Assembly: GCA_963787195.1 (NCBI GenBank)
Contig: CAWBCI010000078.1
Span: forward strand, 1-15,797
DNA: 15,797 bases
Source of the DNA: CAWBCI01 sp963787195
GTDB taxonomy: Bacteria; Bacteroidota; Bacteroidia; Bacteroidales; JAGOPY01
Direction of reading: 5' to 3'
Shown: piece after piece, positions 6,953 through 14,733 of the stretch
How the letters are laid out: each line of letters starts with the position of its first letter
Position numbering within the stretch: position 1 is the stretch's first letter
Notes under the pieces: generated by a model
Told to the model about the DNA's origin: nothing
The model's input: the letters and a program-made list of their open reading frames with translations, nothing else
Database searches by the model: none
Made by a program: the position numbers and the translations under genes

Positions 6953-8686
6953 TCACCAAATTACGATCATTTTTTTTGTTAATTCGAAAGAACCTCCCTG
7001 TAATTTATAAAAATATATTCCGGGGCTAATTTCTGACACATCAAAATCCACTTCATATTTTCCGGCAAATTTCTTTTCATTAAACAAAGTGCTTACTTCA
7101 TTTCCAAATAAATCATAAATCTTCAGTGAAACTATTTGGCTATTCTTTATTTCAAATATAATAGTGGTTTTCCCGTGAGCCGGGTTCGGATAATTCTGCA
7201 ATAAATCAATATTTATAACACTGCCAGGTCCTTCGGCAATGCCTGAACTATTTCCAAGATCCCCGTTAGCGTTCACCTGCTGCGTATAGATGTCATAAGC
7301 GCTACTAAAGTCATTTCGCTTATCCCCCCAGGTAATTATTGCGCCTCCGGAACCATCCGAAACAAGGCTTGGCGTATTTTGATCTTTTACGGCTGTTGAT
7401 ATTGCAACTCCATCTGCTGCCCATTGCACGATCCCGGATGCGCTAATTTTCTGTGCGTAGATGTCACCAAAGGTACCGCCGGCCCGTTTATCGCCCCAGG
7501 TAATTATTGCGCCTCCGGAACCATCACTTATGATGGTTGGAGCAACTTGATTCTCGCTTGCCTGGCAAATAGCAACTCCATTTTCTGTCCACTGCACAAG
7601 TCCGGAAGCATCAATTCTTTGTGCATAGATGTCGTAGTTGGAACTGCCTTCCCGTAAATCCTCCCATGTAATAATTGCACCACCGGCATCATCACTTACA
7701 ATGTTTGGGTGACTCCCACCGTATTGTGCGGTGCAGATGGGAACTCCGTTTGCAGGCCATAATACAAGCCCATTTCCATCAATTCGCTGTGCATAGATAT
7801 GGTTGGCACTACCATTACGAAAATCCATCCAGGTGATAATGGCACCACCTGCACCATCACTTGTGCTTGTTGGCAATACACTGCTGTTTGCATCGCATAT
7901 CAGAATTCCATTGTCAGTCCATTGCGCTTCACCCGATGCATTAATTTTTTGCACATAAATATCAGGATTATGGTTGTCTACACGCGCATCCTGCCAGGTC
8001 ATTATGGCGCCACCTGCACCATCACTTACAAGGGTCATGTATTGTTCTTCGCCTGGTGGGTTGCATACCCTAAGTCCATTGGCAGACCATTGGGCTGCAC
8101 CGGATGAGTTGATCTTCTGCGCATAGACATTGTGATTGGCACCCCCTTCGCGGGAATCTTTCCAGGCAATAATAGCACCACCTGAACCATCACTCATGAT
8201 GATTGGAGTGACTTGACCGTCCGGTGTATTGCATATCGGGATACCATTTGCTGTCCACTGCACAAGTCCGGAAGCATCAATTCTTTGTGCATAAATGTCG
8301 CTGACTAAACTGGAATCCCGCTTGTCATCCCAGGCTATGATGGCCCCACCGGCACCATCAGCCGCAATAGCAGGCAGATATTGATTTTTGATGGTATTGC
8401 ATATCGTAACCCCATCTATGGTCCATTGCAAAATGCCGGCTGAATTGATTCTCTGTGCATAAATATTTGCATCCGTATTGGTATTCCGGATATCATCCCA
8501 GGTAATAATGGCTCCACCGGAACCGTCACTTACGATTTTGGGATACAATTGATCTAATGGAGCAGTACAGACAGGATTGTTTACTTTTGGGTCGGTTGAC
8601 CATTGCGCAAAGGCAGCATTGAAAAAGAATGATAAGACTATTATTGAAACAATAAGCCTGGCATTTGAAGGGTCTGTGTTTTTCAT
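6953..8686 (-). CDS. Secreted eight-repeat propeller-like protein with T9SS sorting domain
   Basis: This 577-residue exported protein starts with a signal peptide (hydrophobic residues 11-27, ending FAQ at about 28). It then has eight tandem repeats of about 50-55 residues with consensus SDGxGGAIITWxDxR, then a variable loop, then DIYAQRIxAxGxxQW, then a short xxGxxIC segment. Eight such units suggest one beta-propeller with one repeat per blade. The C-terminus is a complete type A sorting domain: LLQNYPNPAHGKTTI, IYDLFGNEVSTL, then ISPGIYFYKLQ and KKMIVIW. The protein should therefore pass the outer membrane by the type IX system and end on the cell surface or outside. No catalytic motif is seen, so it may bind or adhere. 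Some blades share near-identical DNA, a sign of recent duplication or conversion. A strong AAGGAG ribosome site precedes the start. Confidence 0.9.
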   Translation of the reverse strand: MKNTDPSNARLIVSIIVLSFFFNAAFAQWSTDPKVNNPVCTAPLDQLYPKIVSDGSGGAIITWDDIRNTNTDANIYAQRINSAGILQWTIDGVTICNTIKNQYLPAIAADGAGGAIIAWDDKRDSSLVSDIYAQRIDASGLVQWTANGIPICNTPDGQVTPIIMSDGSGGAIIAWKDSREGGANHNVYAQKINSSGAAQWSANGLRVCNPPGEEQYMTLVSDGAGGAIMTWQDARVDNHNPDIYVQKINASGEAQWTDNGILICDANSSVLPTSTSDGAGGAIITWMDFRNGSANHIYAQRIDGNGLVLWPANGVPICTAQYGGSHPNIVSDDAGGAIITWEDLREGSSNYDIYAQRIDASGLVQWTENGVAICQASENQVAPTIISDGSGGAIITWGDKRAGGTFGDIYAQKISASGIVQWAADGVAISTAVKDQNTPSLVSDGSGGAIITWGDKRNDFSSAYDIYTQQVNANGDLGNSSGIAEGPGSVINIDLLQNYPNPAHGKTTIIFEIKNSQIVSLKIYDLFGNEVSTLFNEKKFAGKYEVDFDVSEISPGIYFYKLQGGSFELTKKMIVIW

Positions 8687-8693
8687 GATGTTT

Positions 8694-8699
8694 CTCCTT
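8694..8699 (-). promoter_or_regulatory. Strong Shine-Dalgarno sequence (AAGGAG)
   Basis: On the minus strand AAGGAG lies 7 bases before the ATG of the T9SS propeller gene. It supports that start, and it is stronger than at the other genes here, where A-rich leaders prevail. Confidence 0.7.
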
Positions 8700-8754
8700 A
8701 TATAATAGGTTAATTAATATTCCTGTTAAGTCTTATATCTCACTTGTCGCTAAG

Positions 8755-8939
8755 GTTCGCATAAGCCAAGCTGGCAATGTTGCTTTCGCATTAACTAAAA
8801 CAAAAAATTCTTCATCCTTCGGACCGGGCTAAATAAAAATCTGAATTTCGACCAGGCAACTCTATAAAAGTTTGGCAATGCGTGGACTAAAATTAGGATT
8901 GATTTTTTAAAAATCCTAATAATTAGGGAGTTATTTCAG
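8755..8939 (+). repeat. Intergenic module A, copy 4
   Basis: This 185-bp copy shows gttcgcataagccaagctgg, aaaaaattcttcatcctt, ttcgaccaggcaa, aaaattaggattgattttt with complementary aaaaatcctaat, and terminal ttatttcag. It begins 69 bp upstream of the propeller gene start codon. Confidence 0.82.
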
Positions 8940-8944
8940 AACTC

Positions 8945-8976
8945 AGTGTAGAGTGTAGAGTGTAGAGTGTAGAGTG
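8945..8976 (+). repeat. Tandem heptamer array (AGTGTAG), about 4.5 units
   Basis: A perfect 7-bp tandem repeat lies between module A and module B, as at 1131 and 3178. Confidence 0.95.
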
Positions 8977-9106
8977 GATTAAGCTTAAAAAAGTTGTGTA
9001 TCGATTTGTTTGCGTCCTGCTGATAGCTATCAGATCCCCGCTTGCGAGGATGACGATATTGACGATTTAGAAAAAGAAAAGCGGCGCGGCACACAAGCTC
9101 TCCCCT
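8977..9106 (+). repeat. Module B plus half PAL element
   Basis: Module B (gattaagcttaaaaaagttg, then gatttgtttgcgtcctgctg) and the left PAL arm (cagatccccgcttgcgagga, tgacga) are present, followed by the left half of an inner stem (aaaagcggcgcggcacac). The right half is missing. At that point the sequence switches to aagctctccccta and module D. The same junction recurs at 15675-15730. Confidence 0.75.
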
Positions 9107-9108
9107 AA

Positions 9109-9138
9109 ATAGTCACCCTTCCCCGTTTTGAGAAAGGG
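9109..9138 (+). repeat. Module D, copy 1 (degenerate hairpin)
   Basis: The sequence atagtcacccttccccgttt is followed by a mutated right arm (tgagaaaggg). It is related to intact copies at 9222, 13484 and 15732 and lacks the G-rich tail. The next stretch, 9140-9220, holds gttcaaaatgcaaaatgcaa and ttgaagttaggg repeats that resemble those at 13537 and 15444. Confidence 0.7.
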
Positions 9139-9221
9139 CAGAAGTTCAAAATGCAAAATGCAAAGTTGAAGTTAGGGAATTATGAAGTTATGGAATTTCT
9201 CTTTTAGGATATGACGCCTAT

Positions 9222-9330
9222 ATAGTCACCCTTCCCCGTTTTGGGGAAGGGCCGGGGATGGGGCCGGGGCCGGGGATGGGGCCGGGGATGGGCGGGCCGG
9301 GGCCGGGGATGGGGCCGGGGCCGGGGAAGG
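9222..9330 (+). repeat. Module D, copy 2, with GCCGGG/GATGGG hexamer array
   Basis: A perfect 9-bp hairpin (cccttcccc, loop gtttt, ggggaaggg at 9229-9251) is followed by 12 hexamers, GCCGGG or GATGGG, broken once by a 3-bp cgg, at 9251-9325. The hexamers are G-rich on the plus strand, with many runs of four G, and so could form G-quadruplexes. They end about 75 bp before the start of the TPR regulator. Shorter hexamer tails follow module D at 13511 and 15761. The open frame through the array (MGKGRGWGRG...) is an artefact of low complexity. Confidence 0.9.
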
Positions 9331-9404
9331 AGATATCAATCTCAAGAAAGCGCTCCTTTGCTTCAAATTAATCAGCCAAAATCAAATATGTCTATCTTAG
9401 CATT

Positions 9405-11024
9405 ATGGTTAGTATCAGGATTAAAATACTTGTTGTATGCCTGTTGATCTTTAATATTGTTGTCGCACAGCAAGAGATTGACCCGGAAAAAACTATGGCC
9501 AGACTGGCTATGGCTCAGGATGATAAGATGAAGGTCGAATTACTAAATCAATTGGCATTATATTACAGTAATAATGACATAAAAAAATCCCAGGAATATG
9601 GTTCACAGGCACTTGAATTGGCAAAAAAAATCGACGACCTCAATGGAATCGCTGATTCACAATATGCATTGGGACGCATCTTTTTGAATACCTATTACGA
9701 CTTATCTTTCGATCTGATCTCCAAATCCCTGAAAGTATACCAGGAAAATAAAGACACGCTCAAAATCGGGAAGTGTTATACGATATTCGGAATCATTAAA
9801 TCAAATCTAAAGGAATATAACACGGCCCTTGATTATTATACCCGGGCCTTGGACATATACAAGTCAAAAAATGATACAACTTTAATAGCCTCCGCATTAA
9901 ACAATATTGGCACCTGCTATGCCAGCCAAATGCATCAAACCCAGGCAGAATACTATTTTGAGCAAGCAGTGAGCCTGAATAAGATCAAAGGGAATAAAAT
10001 GTACCTGTCTGTAAATTACTCTAACCTCGGGCAGGCATCAAGTGAACAGCATGATTATATTAAAGCAAAATATTATCTGAATAAAAGCCTTGCTTTAAAA
10101 AGGGAATTAAACGACCAAAATGGAATTGCCGGACTATACGGAATATTAGGGACCATCTATTATCAGAACGGATCGCTGGATTCAGCCATTATATATTTTT
10201 CCCTGGCCGATCAAAAAGCAAAATACCTGGAAAATTACAGGCTACAGGAATCGGTAGCCAGTTCATTGACTTCTGTATATAAAGAACACGGGATGATAGA
10301 TTCAGCTTTTGCATGGGTCCAACGCTTATTAACAATCAGGGATAGCATTTCCAGTATTGAAAAAACTCAAGATATTAACATGATGGAGCTGAAAATGCAA
10401 TATGAGAATGAGCAGAAATCAATTGCAATCCAACATCACAAAAAAGTAAACCGCTTATCCATTACAATTTACATCCTGTCGCTCCTTATACTAATTACAT
10501 TAACTATCATATATCTACTAAACCTGCGAAGAAAGAAAATCCGATTCTTAAACGAAAAAATTTCCAATGAAAAGAAACACCTTAATGAATTATTTGAACT
10601 GAAAAGCAGGGAAGTCACATCCAATGCCCTCAATCTTATCAGTAAAAATGAACTCATTAAAAAGACTATTGATACATTACAATCCGGTTTATATAAAATA
10701 AGTGACGAAAACAAAGCCGATATTCAGAAAATTATTGCGGAACTGAATGCCAATTTTAATAAAAACATCTGGAAAGAATTCAAAATACGCTTTGATCAGA
10801 TACATCCTGACTTTTATAATAAGCTCCTCCATGATTTCCCGAATCTGACCCAAAATGAATTAAGATTGTGTGCATTCCTGCGAATGAATATGTCAACAAA
10901 AGAAATATCGCTTATCACATACCAAAATATTGAAAGTATTGAGAAAGCCAGGATACGGCTCAGGAAAAAGCTCAATATCAGTGAAACAGGCATTAATATG
11001 AACTATTTTCTGAACAATTACTGA
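9405..11024 (+). CDS. TPR membrane regulator with C-terminal LuxR-type HTH
   Basis: This 539-residue protein has the layout of a large Bacteroidota regulator family. It has a signal peptide or anchor at residues 5-21 (ending VVAQQ). Tandem TPR helices span about 40-315, for example ALDYYTRALDIYKSKND and IASALNNIGTCYASQ. A transmembrane helix lies at about 351-373, flanked by KKVNR and RRKK, then a coiled coil at about 375-405. The end is a helix-turn-helix-like domain with LTQNELRLCAFLRMNMSTKE (481-500) and SIEKARIRLRKKLNI (511-525), close to the LuxR/GerE pattern. The TPRs should face the periplasm and sense a partner, while the HTH acts in the cytoplasm as a transcription factor. The target is unknown; the T9SS/Omp28-like gene 212 bp downstream on the same strand is an obvious candidate (inference). 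A GC-rich hexamer array precedes its start. An imperfect hairpin follows its stop. Confidence 0.88.
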   Translation: MVSIRIKILVVCLLIFNIVVAQQEIDPEKTMARLAMAQDDKMKVELLNQLALYYSNNDIKKSQEYGSQALELAKKIDDLNGIADSQYALGRIFLNTYYDLSFDLISKSLKVYQENKDTLKIGKCYTIFGIIKSNLKEYNTALDYYTRALDIYKSKNDTTLIASALNNIGTCYASQMHQTQAEYYFEQAVSLNKIKGNKMYLSVNYSNLGQASSEQHDYIKAKYYLNKSLALKRELNDQNGIAGLYGILGTIYYQNGSLDSAIIYFSLADQKAKYLENYRLQESVASSLTSVYKEHGMIDSAFAWVQRLLTIRDSISSIEKTQDINMMELKMQYENEQKSIAIQHHKKVNRLSITIYILSLLILITLTIIYLLNLRRKKIRFLNEKISNEKKHLNELFELKSREVTSNALNLISKNELIKKTIDTLQSGLYKISDENKADIQKIIAELNANFNKNIWKEFKIRFDQIHPDFYNKLLHDFPNLTQNELRLCAFLRMNMSTKEISLITYQNIESIEKARIRLRKKLNISETGINMNYFLNNY

Positions 11025-11031
11025 TTATGGA

Positions 11032-11060
11032 TTTGACAACAATTATAAATTGCTGTCAAA
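11032..11060 (+). terminator. Candidate hairpin terminator after the TPR regulator
   Basis: The arms tttgacaacaatt (11032-11044) and aattgctgtcaaa (11048-11060) pair over 13 positions with one mismatch and a 3-nt loop, 8 bp after the stop codon. There is no clean T-tract, only ctgttgttt, so it may instead be an operator-like palindrome or an mRNA 3' end stabiliser. Confidence 0.5.
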
Positions 11061-11236
11061 CTGTTGTTTAAGCTAATTGTCATGGTAATGTCCTGTTGAT
11101 TCTGAGGGCTGTCCGGCATATGCCCCCCCAAAAATATTGCAGAAACAAATATTAACACTGTTCTTTGTTCTGTACCGGTAAGGGTATAAAATCTGAAAAA
11201 GCGGATACTCGTAAATTAACACTAAAATTATTCCTG

Positions 11237-13420
11237 ATGAAAAAGACTTTACTATTTGTATTCTTTATTGTTCTGTCATTCATATCACTAAACACTTTCG
11301 GGCAATACACAAATCCGGTATATGGCATATCGATTGCCTTTGATGACGATGGGCTAAGTTACACCTTCGACCAGAATGACCCGACAGTTCTTGATCCACT
11401 CGCGCAGCTGACTGAAGCTTATTATCAAAGCGGTGATATTGTTAATGGCGACTGGTATGTTTTTAGTGCTTACCAGGGAGCCAATGAATTATGGGTAATT
11501 GATACGGCAACCGGTGTACAGACTAAAATTGCGGATGTAGCTGAAGCGCTGACCGGGATTACTTATTCGGTTACGGACCAGAAAATGTATGCCTGCAATG
11601 AAACAAATTTCTATATTCTGGATCTGATATCAGGCGGGCTGACCTTGGTTGGCCCAATGGGTAACGCCGCCTATATGAAGGGATTAGCCTCCAATAATGC
11701 AGGGGAAATTTATGGTATTGACTGGTCAAACAGCAGCATATATCAAATTGATCCCCTCAGCGGGGCCAGTACTTTGATAGCCCCACTGGACCTGACGATC
11801 TCCTACCCTCTTGACGGTACTATAAACAGAAATACTGGAGAATACATTTTTTCTTCCATGACTTCGACTTCTATGGGGCAGGTAGATTTATACATCGTTA
11901 ACCTTGAAACAGGTGAAACATCTGATTTAGGGCCATTTGCAAATCAATCTCAAATGACAGCCTTAGCGCTTCCCTATGAGCAGAGTGAACATGGCGAATT
12001 TAACGGAATCGTTCAAAACATTGAAGGTGCGCCCATCAATGGTGCATATGTAGTGGCAGCGGGCGCTAATTATACATTGACCACATTGACAAACGAAAAC
12101 GGTGAATATGATTTCCCGGTCGTTTATCCTGATACATATGATTTTACCGTTTCGGCAGAACATTTTTATGACGCAACTGCCAGTGATATTTCAATTTCAA
12201 TCGGACAAATTATAAGCACGGATTTTGTTCTTGATTCTTCCTATTTATCAGTTGATTTTACAGTCATGGATGATCAGTCTCAACCCATTGTAAATGCAAT
12301 GATTACACTAGTTTCAGATACACTGTATACCGATGCTTCAGGTATAGCGATATTTGAGCATGTAAGTCCGGGAACATACATGTATAAAATATCAGCAGAA
12401 GGATATTATTATAAAACAGATGAAATCGAATTGATTGATGAAAGCCTCAGCATTTCTGCTCAGTTGATCACGGATGTCAATATTCCCAGAAGCCTGGTAG
12501 TGCTTGAGGAAGGTACAGGCACCTGGTGCCAGTATTGCCCGGCTGCAGCTAACGGCTGCGAGGATTTAACACAGGCAGATTATCCCGTAGCTATCATCGC
12601 ATATCATAATGGGGATGATTATCAAACAGTTGAAGGTGATTACCGTTTGTCAGACTATTATAATACGACTGGTTTTCCAACAGTTTATTTTGATGGTACA
12701 ACATCATTTATTGGTGGAGCCAACACCGGCACGATGTTTAATGAGTATGCCCCACTCGTTGATTCCTTGATACTTATTACTTCTCCGGTCGATCTCTCTT
12801 TTGCGAATGCAACATATACTCCGGAATCAAAATCTTTGGCTTTTGATGTAGATATCGACATCATCGGACATGCTTACGGAAATGACAACAGGTTACAGAT
12901 TATTCTGACAGAATCCGGAATTGCCGAAAGCTGGCAAGGGCTTGATTCGCTTCAATTTGTTGAAAGGGCTATGATTAACGGCGCTGCAGGGACAACAGTT
13001 GACCTGTCGGAAATGGGAAGTACAGCAACAATAAATGCATCATTTACTTTAGCAGACGATTGGAATGTAAACAGGTGTCAGTTAATAGCTTTTATCCAGG
13101 ACAATGACAGCAAAGAAATCTTAAATGCAGCAAAACTGGATGTCGCCTCCTTGTTGGAAGTAGGCGTGCCGGAAGCAAATATGCCGCAATTCATAATCTA
13201 TCCAAATCCTGCTTCGAACAATGTTTTCATTGAAAATGCAAGGATTAAGGGGAATATTACAATTACCGATCTCGCAGGTAAAATAGTTCGTAAAGAAATC
13301 ATTCACAGGGAAGGATTAATAAACATCAATGTAAGTGACCTTGAAAAGGGTGTCTATATTATTAATTTCAGGGATGCCTTAAGCAATAAGGAGCAGCATT
13401 TTAAAATGCTGAAGAACTAA
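11237..13420 (+). CDS. Omp28-like secreted protein with T9SS sorting domain
   Basis: This 727-residue product starts at 11237. An upstream in-frame ATG at 11165 is rejected because the signal peptide MKKTLLFVFFIVLSF...FGQ begins exactly here. Order of parts: residues 24-250, a propeller-like region of LWVIDTATG/IYQIDPLSG motifs; 254-333 and 336-410, two carboxypeptidase-regulatory (Ig-like) domains (GIVQNIEGAPINGAYV, FTVMDDQSQPIVNAMITL); 418-510, a thioredoxin-like Omp28 domain with WCQYC (Cys 431, Cys 434) and the cis-Pro loop GFPT at 479-482; 515-640, a beta-rich domain; and 652-727, a type A sorting domain (IYPNPASNN, ITDLAGKIVR, LEKGVYIINF). The intact CxxC suggests thiol-disulfide activity or a structural disulfide; the Omp28 family has no firmly known reaction. 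Export by T9SS to the surface is expected. It is downstream of, and probably controlled with or by, the TPR regulator (inference). Confidence 0.9.
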   Translation: MKKTLLFVFFIVLSFISLNTFGQYTNPVYGISIAFDDDGLSYTFDQNDPTVLDPLAQLTEAYYQSGDIVNGDWYVFSAYQGANELWVIDTATGVQTKIADVAEALTGITYSVTDQKMYACNETNFYILDLISGGLTLVGPMGNAAYMKGLASNNAGEIYGIDWSNSSIYQIDPLSGASTLIAPLDLTISYPLDGTINRNTGEYIFSSMTSTSMGQVDLYIVNLETGETSDLGPFANQSQMTALALPYEQSEHGEFNGIVQNIEGAPINGAYVVAAGANYTLTTLTNENGEYDFPVVYPDTYDFTVSAEHFYDATASDISISIGQIISTDFVLDSSYLSVDFTVMDDQSQPIVNAMITLVSDTLYTDASGIAIFEHVSPGTYMYKISAEGYYYKTDEIELIDESLSISAQLITDVNIPRSLVVLEEGTGTWCQYCPAAANGCEDLTQADYPVAIIAYHNGDDYQTVEGDYRLSDYYNTTGFPTVYFDGTTSFIGGANTGTMFNEYAPLVDSLILITSPVDLSFANATYTPESKSLAFDVDIDIIGHAYGNDNRLQIILTESGIAESWQGLDSLQFVERAMINGAAGTTVDLSEMGSTATINASFTLADDWNVNRCQLIAFIQDNDSKEILNAAKLDVASLLEVGVPEANMPQFIIYPNPASNNVFIENARIKGNITITDLAGKIVRKEIIHREGLININVSDLEKGVYIINFRDALSNKEQHFKMLKN

Positions 13421-13483
13421 GAATAGTTGATTTCTCATAGTAGATAATTTACATTATAGTTTAAATTTGGTATGACCCCCCAG

Positions 13484-13532
13484 ATAGTCACCCTTCCCCG
13501 TTTTGGGGAAGGGCTGGGGAAGGGGCCGGGGA
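13484..13532 (+). repeat. Module D, copy 3, with short hexamer tail
   Basis: atagtcacccttccccgttt and tggggaaggg form the intact 9-bp hairpin with loop gtttt. They are followed by gctggg, gaaggg, gccggg and gaag. The element begins 63 bp after the stop codon of the Omp28-like gene. Confidence 0.85.
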
Positions 13533-13536
13533 AGTT

Positions 13537-13640
13537 CAAAGTTCAAAATGCAAAGGGTAAAGTTGAAGTTAGGGAGTTAAAGAGTTAGGTTTCGATTTGT
13601 TTGCGCACTGCTAATAACTACCAGATCCCTCACATACGTT
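13537..13640 (+). repeat. 104-bp exact direct repeat, copy 1
   Basis: This stretch is identical base for base to 15444-15547 (offset 1907). It contains caaagttcaaaatgcaaagg, ttgaagttagggagttaaag, the module B variant (gatttgtttgcgcactgcta) and the start of a left PAL arm, ending with the 18-mer agatccctcacatacgtt. Confidence 0.95.
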
Positions 13641-13767
13641 CGGGATGACGATAGCTTTAAGAGACTGGAAGCGTGGGCGGAATGAAAAAAGTCAACTTTT
13701 TTCATTCCGCCCACGCTTCTAATATATCATTTCAAATTCCGTCATTCCGAGCGCAGCGAGGAATCTG
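13622..13767. repeat. Nested palindromic element PAL, copy 3 (146 bp)
   Basis: The outer left arm cagatccctcacatacgttc, gggatgacg and the outer right arm ccgtcattccgagcgcagcg, aggaatctg are inverted relatives. The inner stem is perfect: 25 bp at 13668-13692 paired with 13695-13719, with a 2-nt loop. Its sequence (gaagcgtgggcggaatg...) is unrelated to the inner stems at 1293 and 4696, although total length is almost the same. It lies between the convergent ends of the Omp28-like gene and the small Cys-rich gene. Confidence 0.9.
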
Positions 13768-13900
13768 GTAGCGAGATGCAGCGAATTAACCAATCTCATG
13801 AAAAGAGAATCACGTAATACCCTTCACCATTATTTTCTTTCATTTCACTGTACACTTCTAATTCATCATATCAACAATTATTATTCTGCATTCCGCTAAA

Positions 13901-14045
13901 AGATCCCTCACATACGTTACCAATGACAGATTATGTATCAGCCTGATATTCAAATCTGAACAAGTCAAGTTTTTTGCTTAAAGATTGAACGATTTGGTTT
14001 TTTGTCATTTCACATTGTGGAGTTTGTAAAAGTCTGAAAACTCGG
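13901..14045 (+). repeat. 145-bp exact direct repeat, copy 1
   Basis: This stretch is identical to 15530-15674 (offset 1629). It begins with the 18-mer agatccctcacatacgtt, which also occurs 278 bp to the left at 13623-13640. The content is AT-rich with no open frame. From 14046 to 14235 the gap holds gaagttattggaatttccct, related to 9184-9203, and nothing else recognised. Confidence 0.95.
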
Positions 14046-14235
14046 GACAAAATGAAAAGATAAAGTCGAATTAATCCCGGGAATGAAATGAATCGGGAGT
14101 TGAAGTGAAACAGTTAGTGAAGTTATTGGAATTTCCCTTTTGGAATAAGCCCCTATTTAGCTCTTCCGATTCCGTCAATCGGCATTCAGACTCCGCATTG
14201 CACGCGGTTAGAACGCTTGTTTATCAGCGGCTGGC

Positions 14236-14466
14236 CTATTTTTCTATCTCAATCCAATCAATAACAGTTCCATTGCAAGTTGGTGCATTTGGACAGCAAA
14301 TAAATTCAAAGCCAGTTTCATCTTTATAAACTTTATAATCTCCAACAGTAAAAATTGAATTGCAATGTATGCATTCAAGCTTGTCTGTGAGTTTTGGCAT
14401 TCCATCGAATGGATAATTTTCCTCCAGGTACTTTTGCTTGTTCTTGATAATTAATTCTTTCATCAT
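14236..14466 (-). CDS. Small Cys-rich (zinc-ribbon-like) protein
   Basis: This 76-residue protein begins with a charged helix (MMKELIIKNKQKYLEENYPF), followed by a compact domain with two Cys pairs: LECIHC at about 31-36 (Cys 33, Cys 36) and FICCPNAPTC at about 55-64. The spacing fits a zinc ribbon holding one metal through four Cys. The C-terminus, NGTVIDWIEIEK, is a likely final strand. I do not recognise a named family and infer a protein or nucleic-acid binding role only from the fold guess. Either of the two leading Met codons could be the start. It lies between repeat-rich gaps, on the same strand as the toxin/antitoxin genes but 267 bp from them, so it is probably a separate unit. Confidence 0.72.
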   Translation of the reverse strand: MMKELIIKNKQKYLEENYPFDGMPKLTDKLECIHCNSIFTVGDYKVYKDETGFEFICCPNAPTCNGTVIDWIEIEK

Positions 14467-14596
14467 AACGAGTTTATTTGAAAATTAAAGGTGTCTGCTC
14501 CTCAAGCTTGCCGTTAACGCTGAGCCAAAAGCCTGGCACGAATTATTAGTCGTCCGGGCAGGCATCTAAATTTACAAATATTCCTTGATAATGAAC

Positions 14597-14620
14597 TACC
14601 CCGCGGCAAGTAGCGGGGTA
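14597..14620. repeat. Short GC-rich hairpin
   Basis: The arms taccccgc and gcggggta form a perfect 8-bp stem with an 8-nt loop in the gap between the toxin gene and the small Cys-rich gene. It lacks a T-tract, so a terminator role is uncertain. Confidence 0.5.
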
Positions 14621-14674
14621 ACCTAAGAAAATATCTCTTATTCGTCTCAAGAGACGGGGAATTTCACCCCACCA

Positions 14675-14706
14675 GATCCCGAATAAGACTTCGTCTTTTC
14701 GGGATC
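14675..14706. terminator. Candidate terminator hairpin downstream of the toxin gene
   Basis: gatcccgaa (14675-14683) pairs with ttcgggatc (14698-14706). An inner aagac/gtctt extension gives about 14 pairs with one bulge and a small loop. It lies 28 bp past the toxin stop on the minus strand, and a run of six T/A (14721-14726 region) lies between the two. A PAL-like gatccc/gggatc motif is also recognisable, so it may be a repeat relic instead. Confidence 0.45.
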
Positions 14707-14733
14707 AATTCGGCTAACAATTTTTTCTTCGCT

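Noticed and set aside
9241..9447. Gly/Arg/Trp-rich open frame (MGKGRGWGRG...)
   Set aside because: It is only the translation of the GCCGGG/GATGGG hexamer array and overlaps the true regulator start in another frame.
11165..11236. Upstream in-frame start for the Omp28-like gene
   Set aside because: It would add 24 charged residues before a perfect signal peptide that starts at 11237.
14105..14329. 74-residue plus-strand open frame
   Set aside because: Half of it is antisense to the small Cys-rich gene and the rest is repeat-related intergenic DNA.
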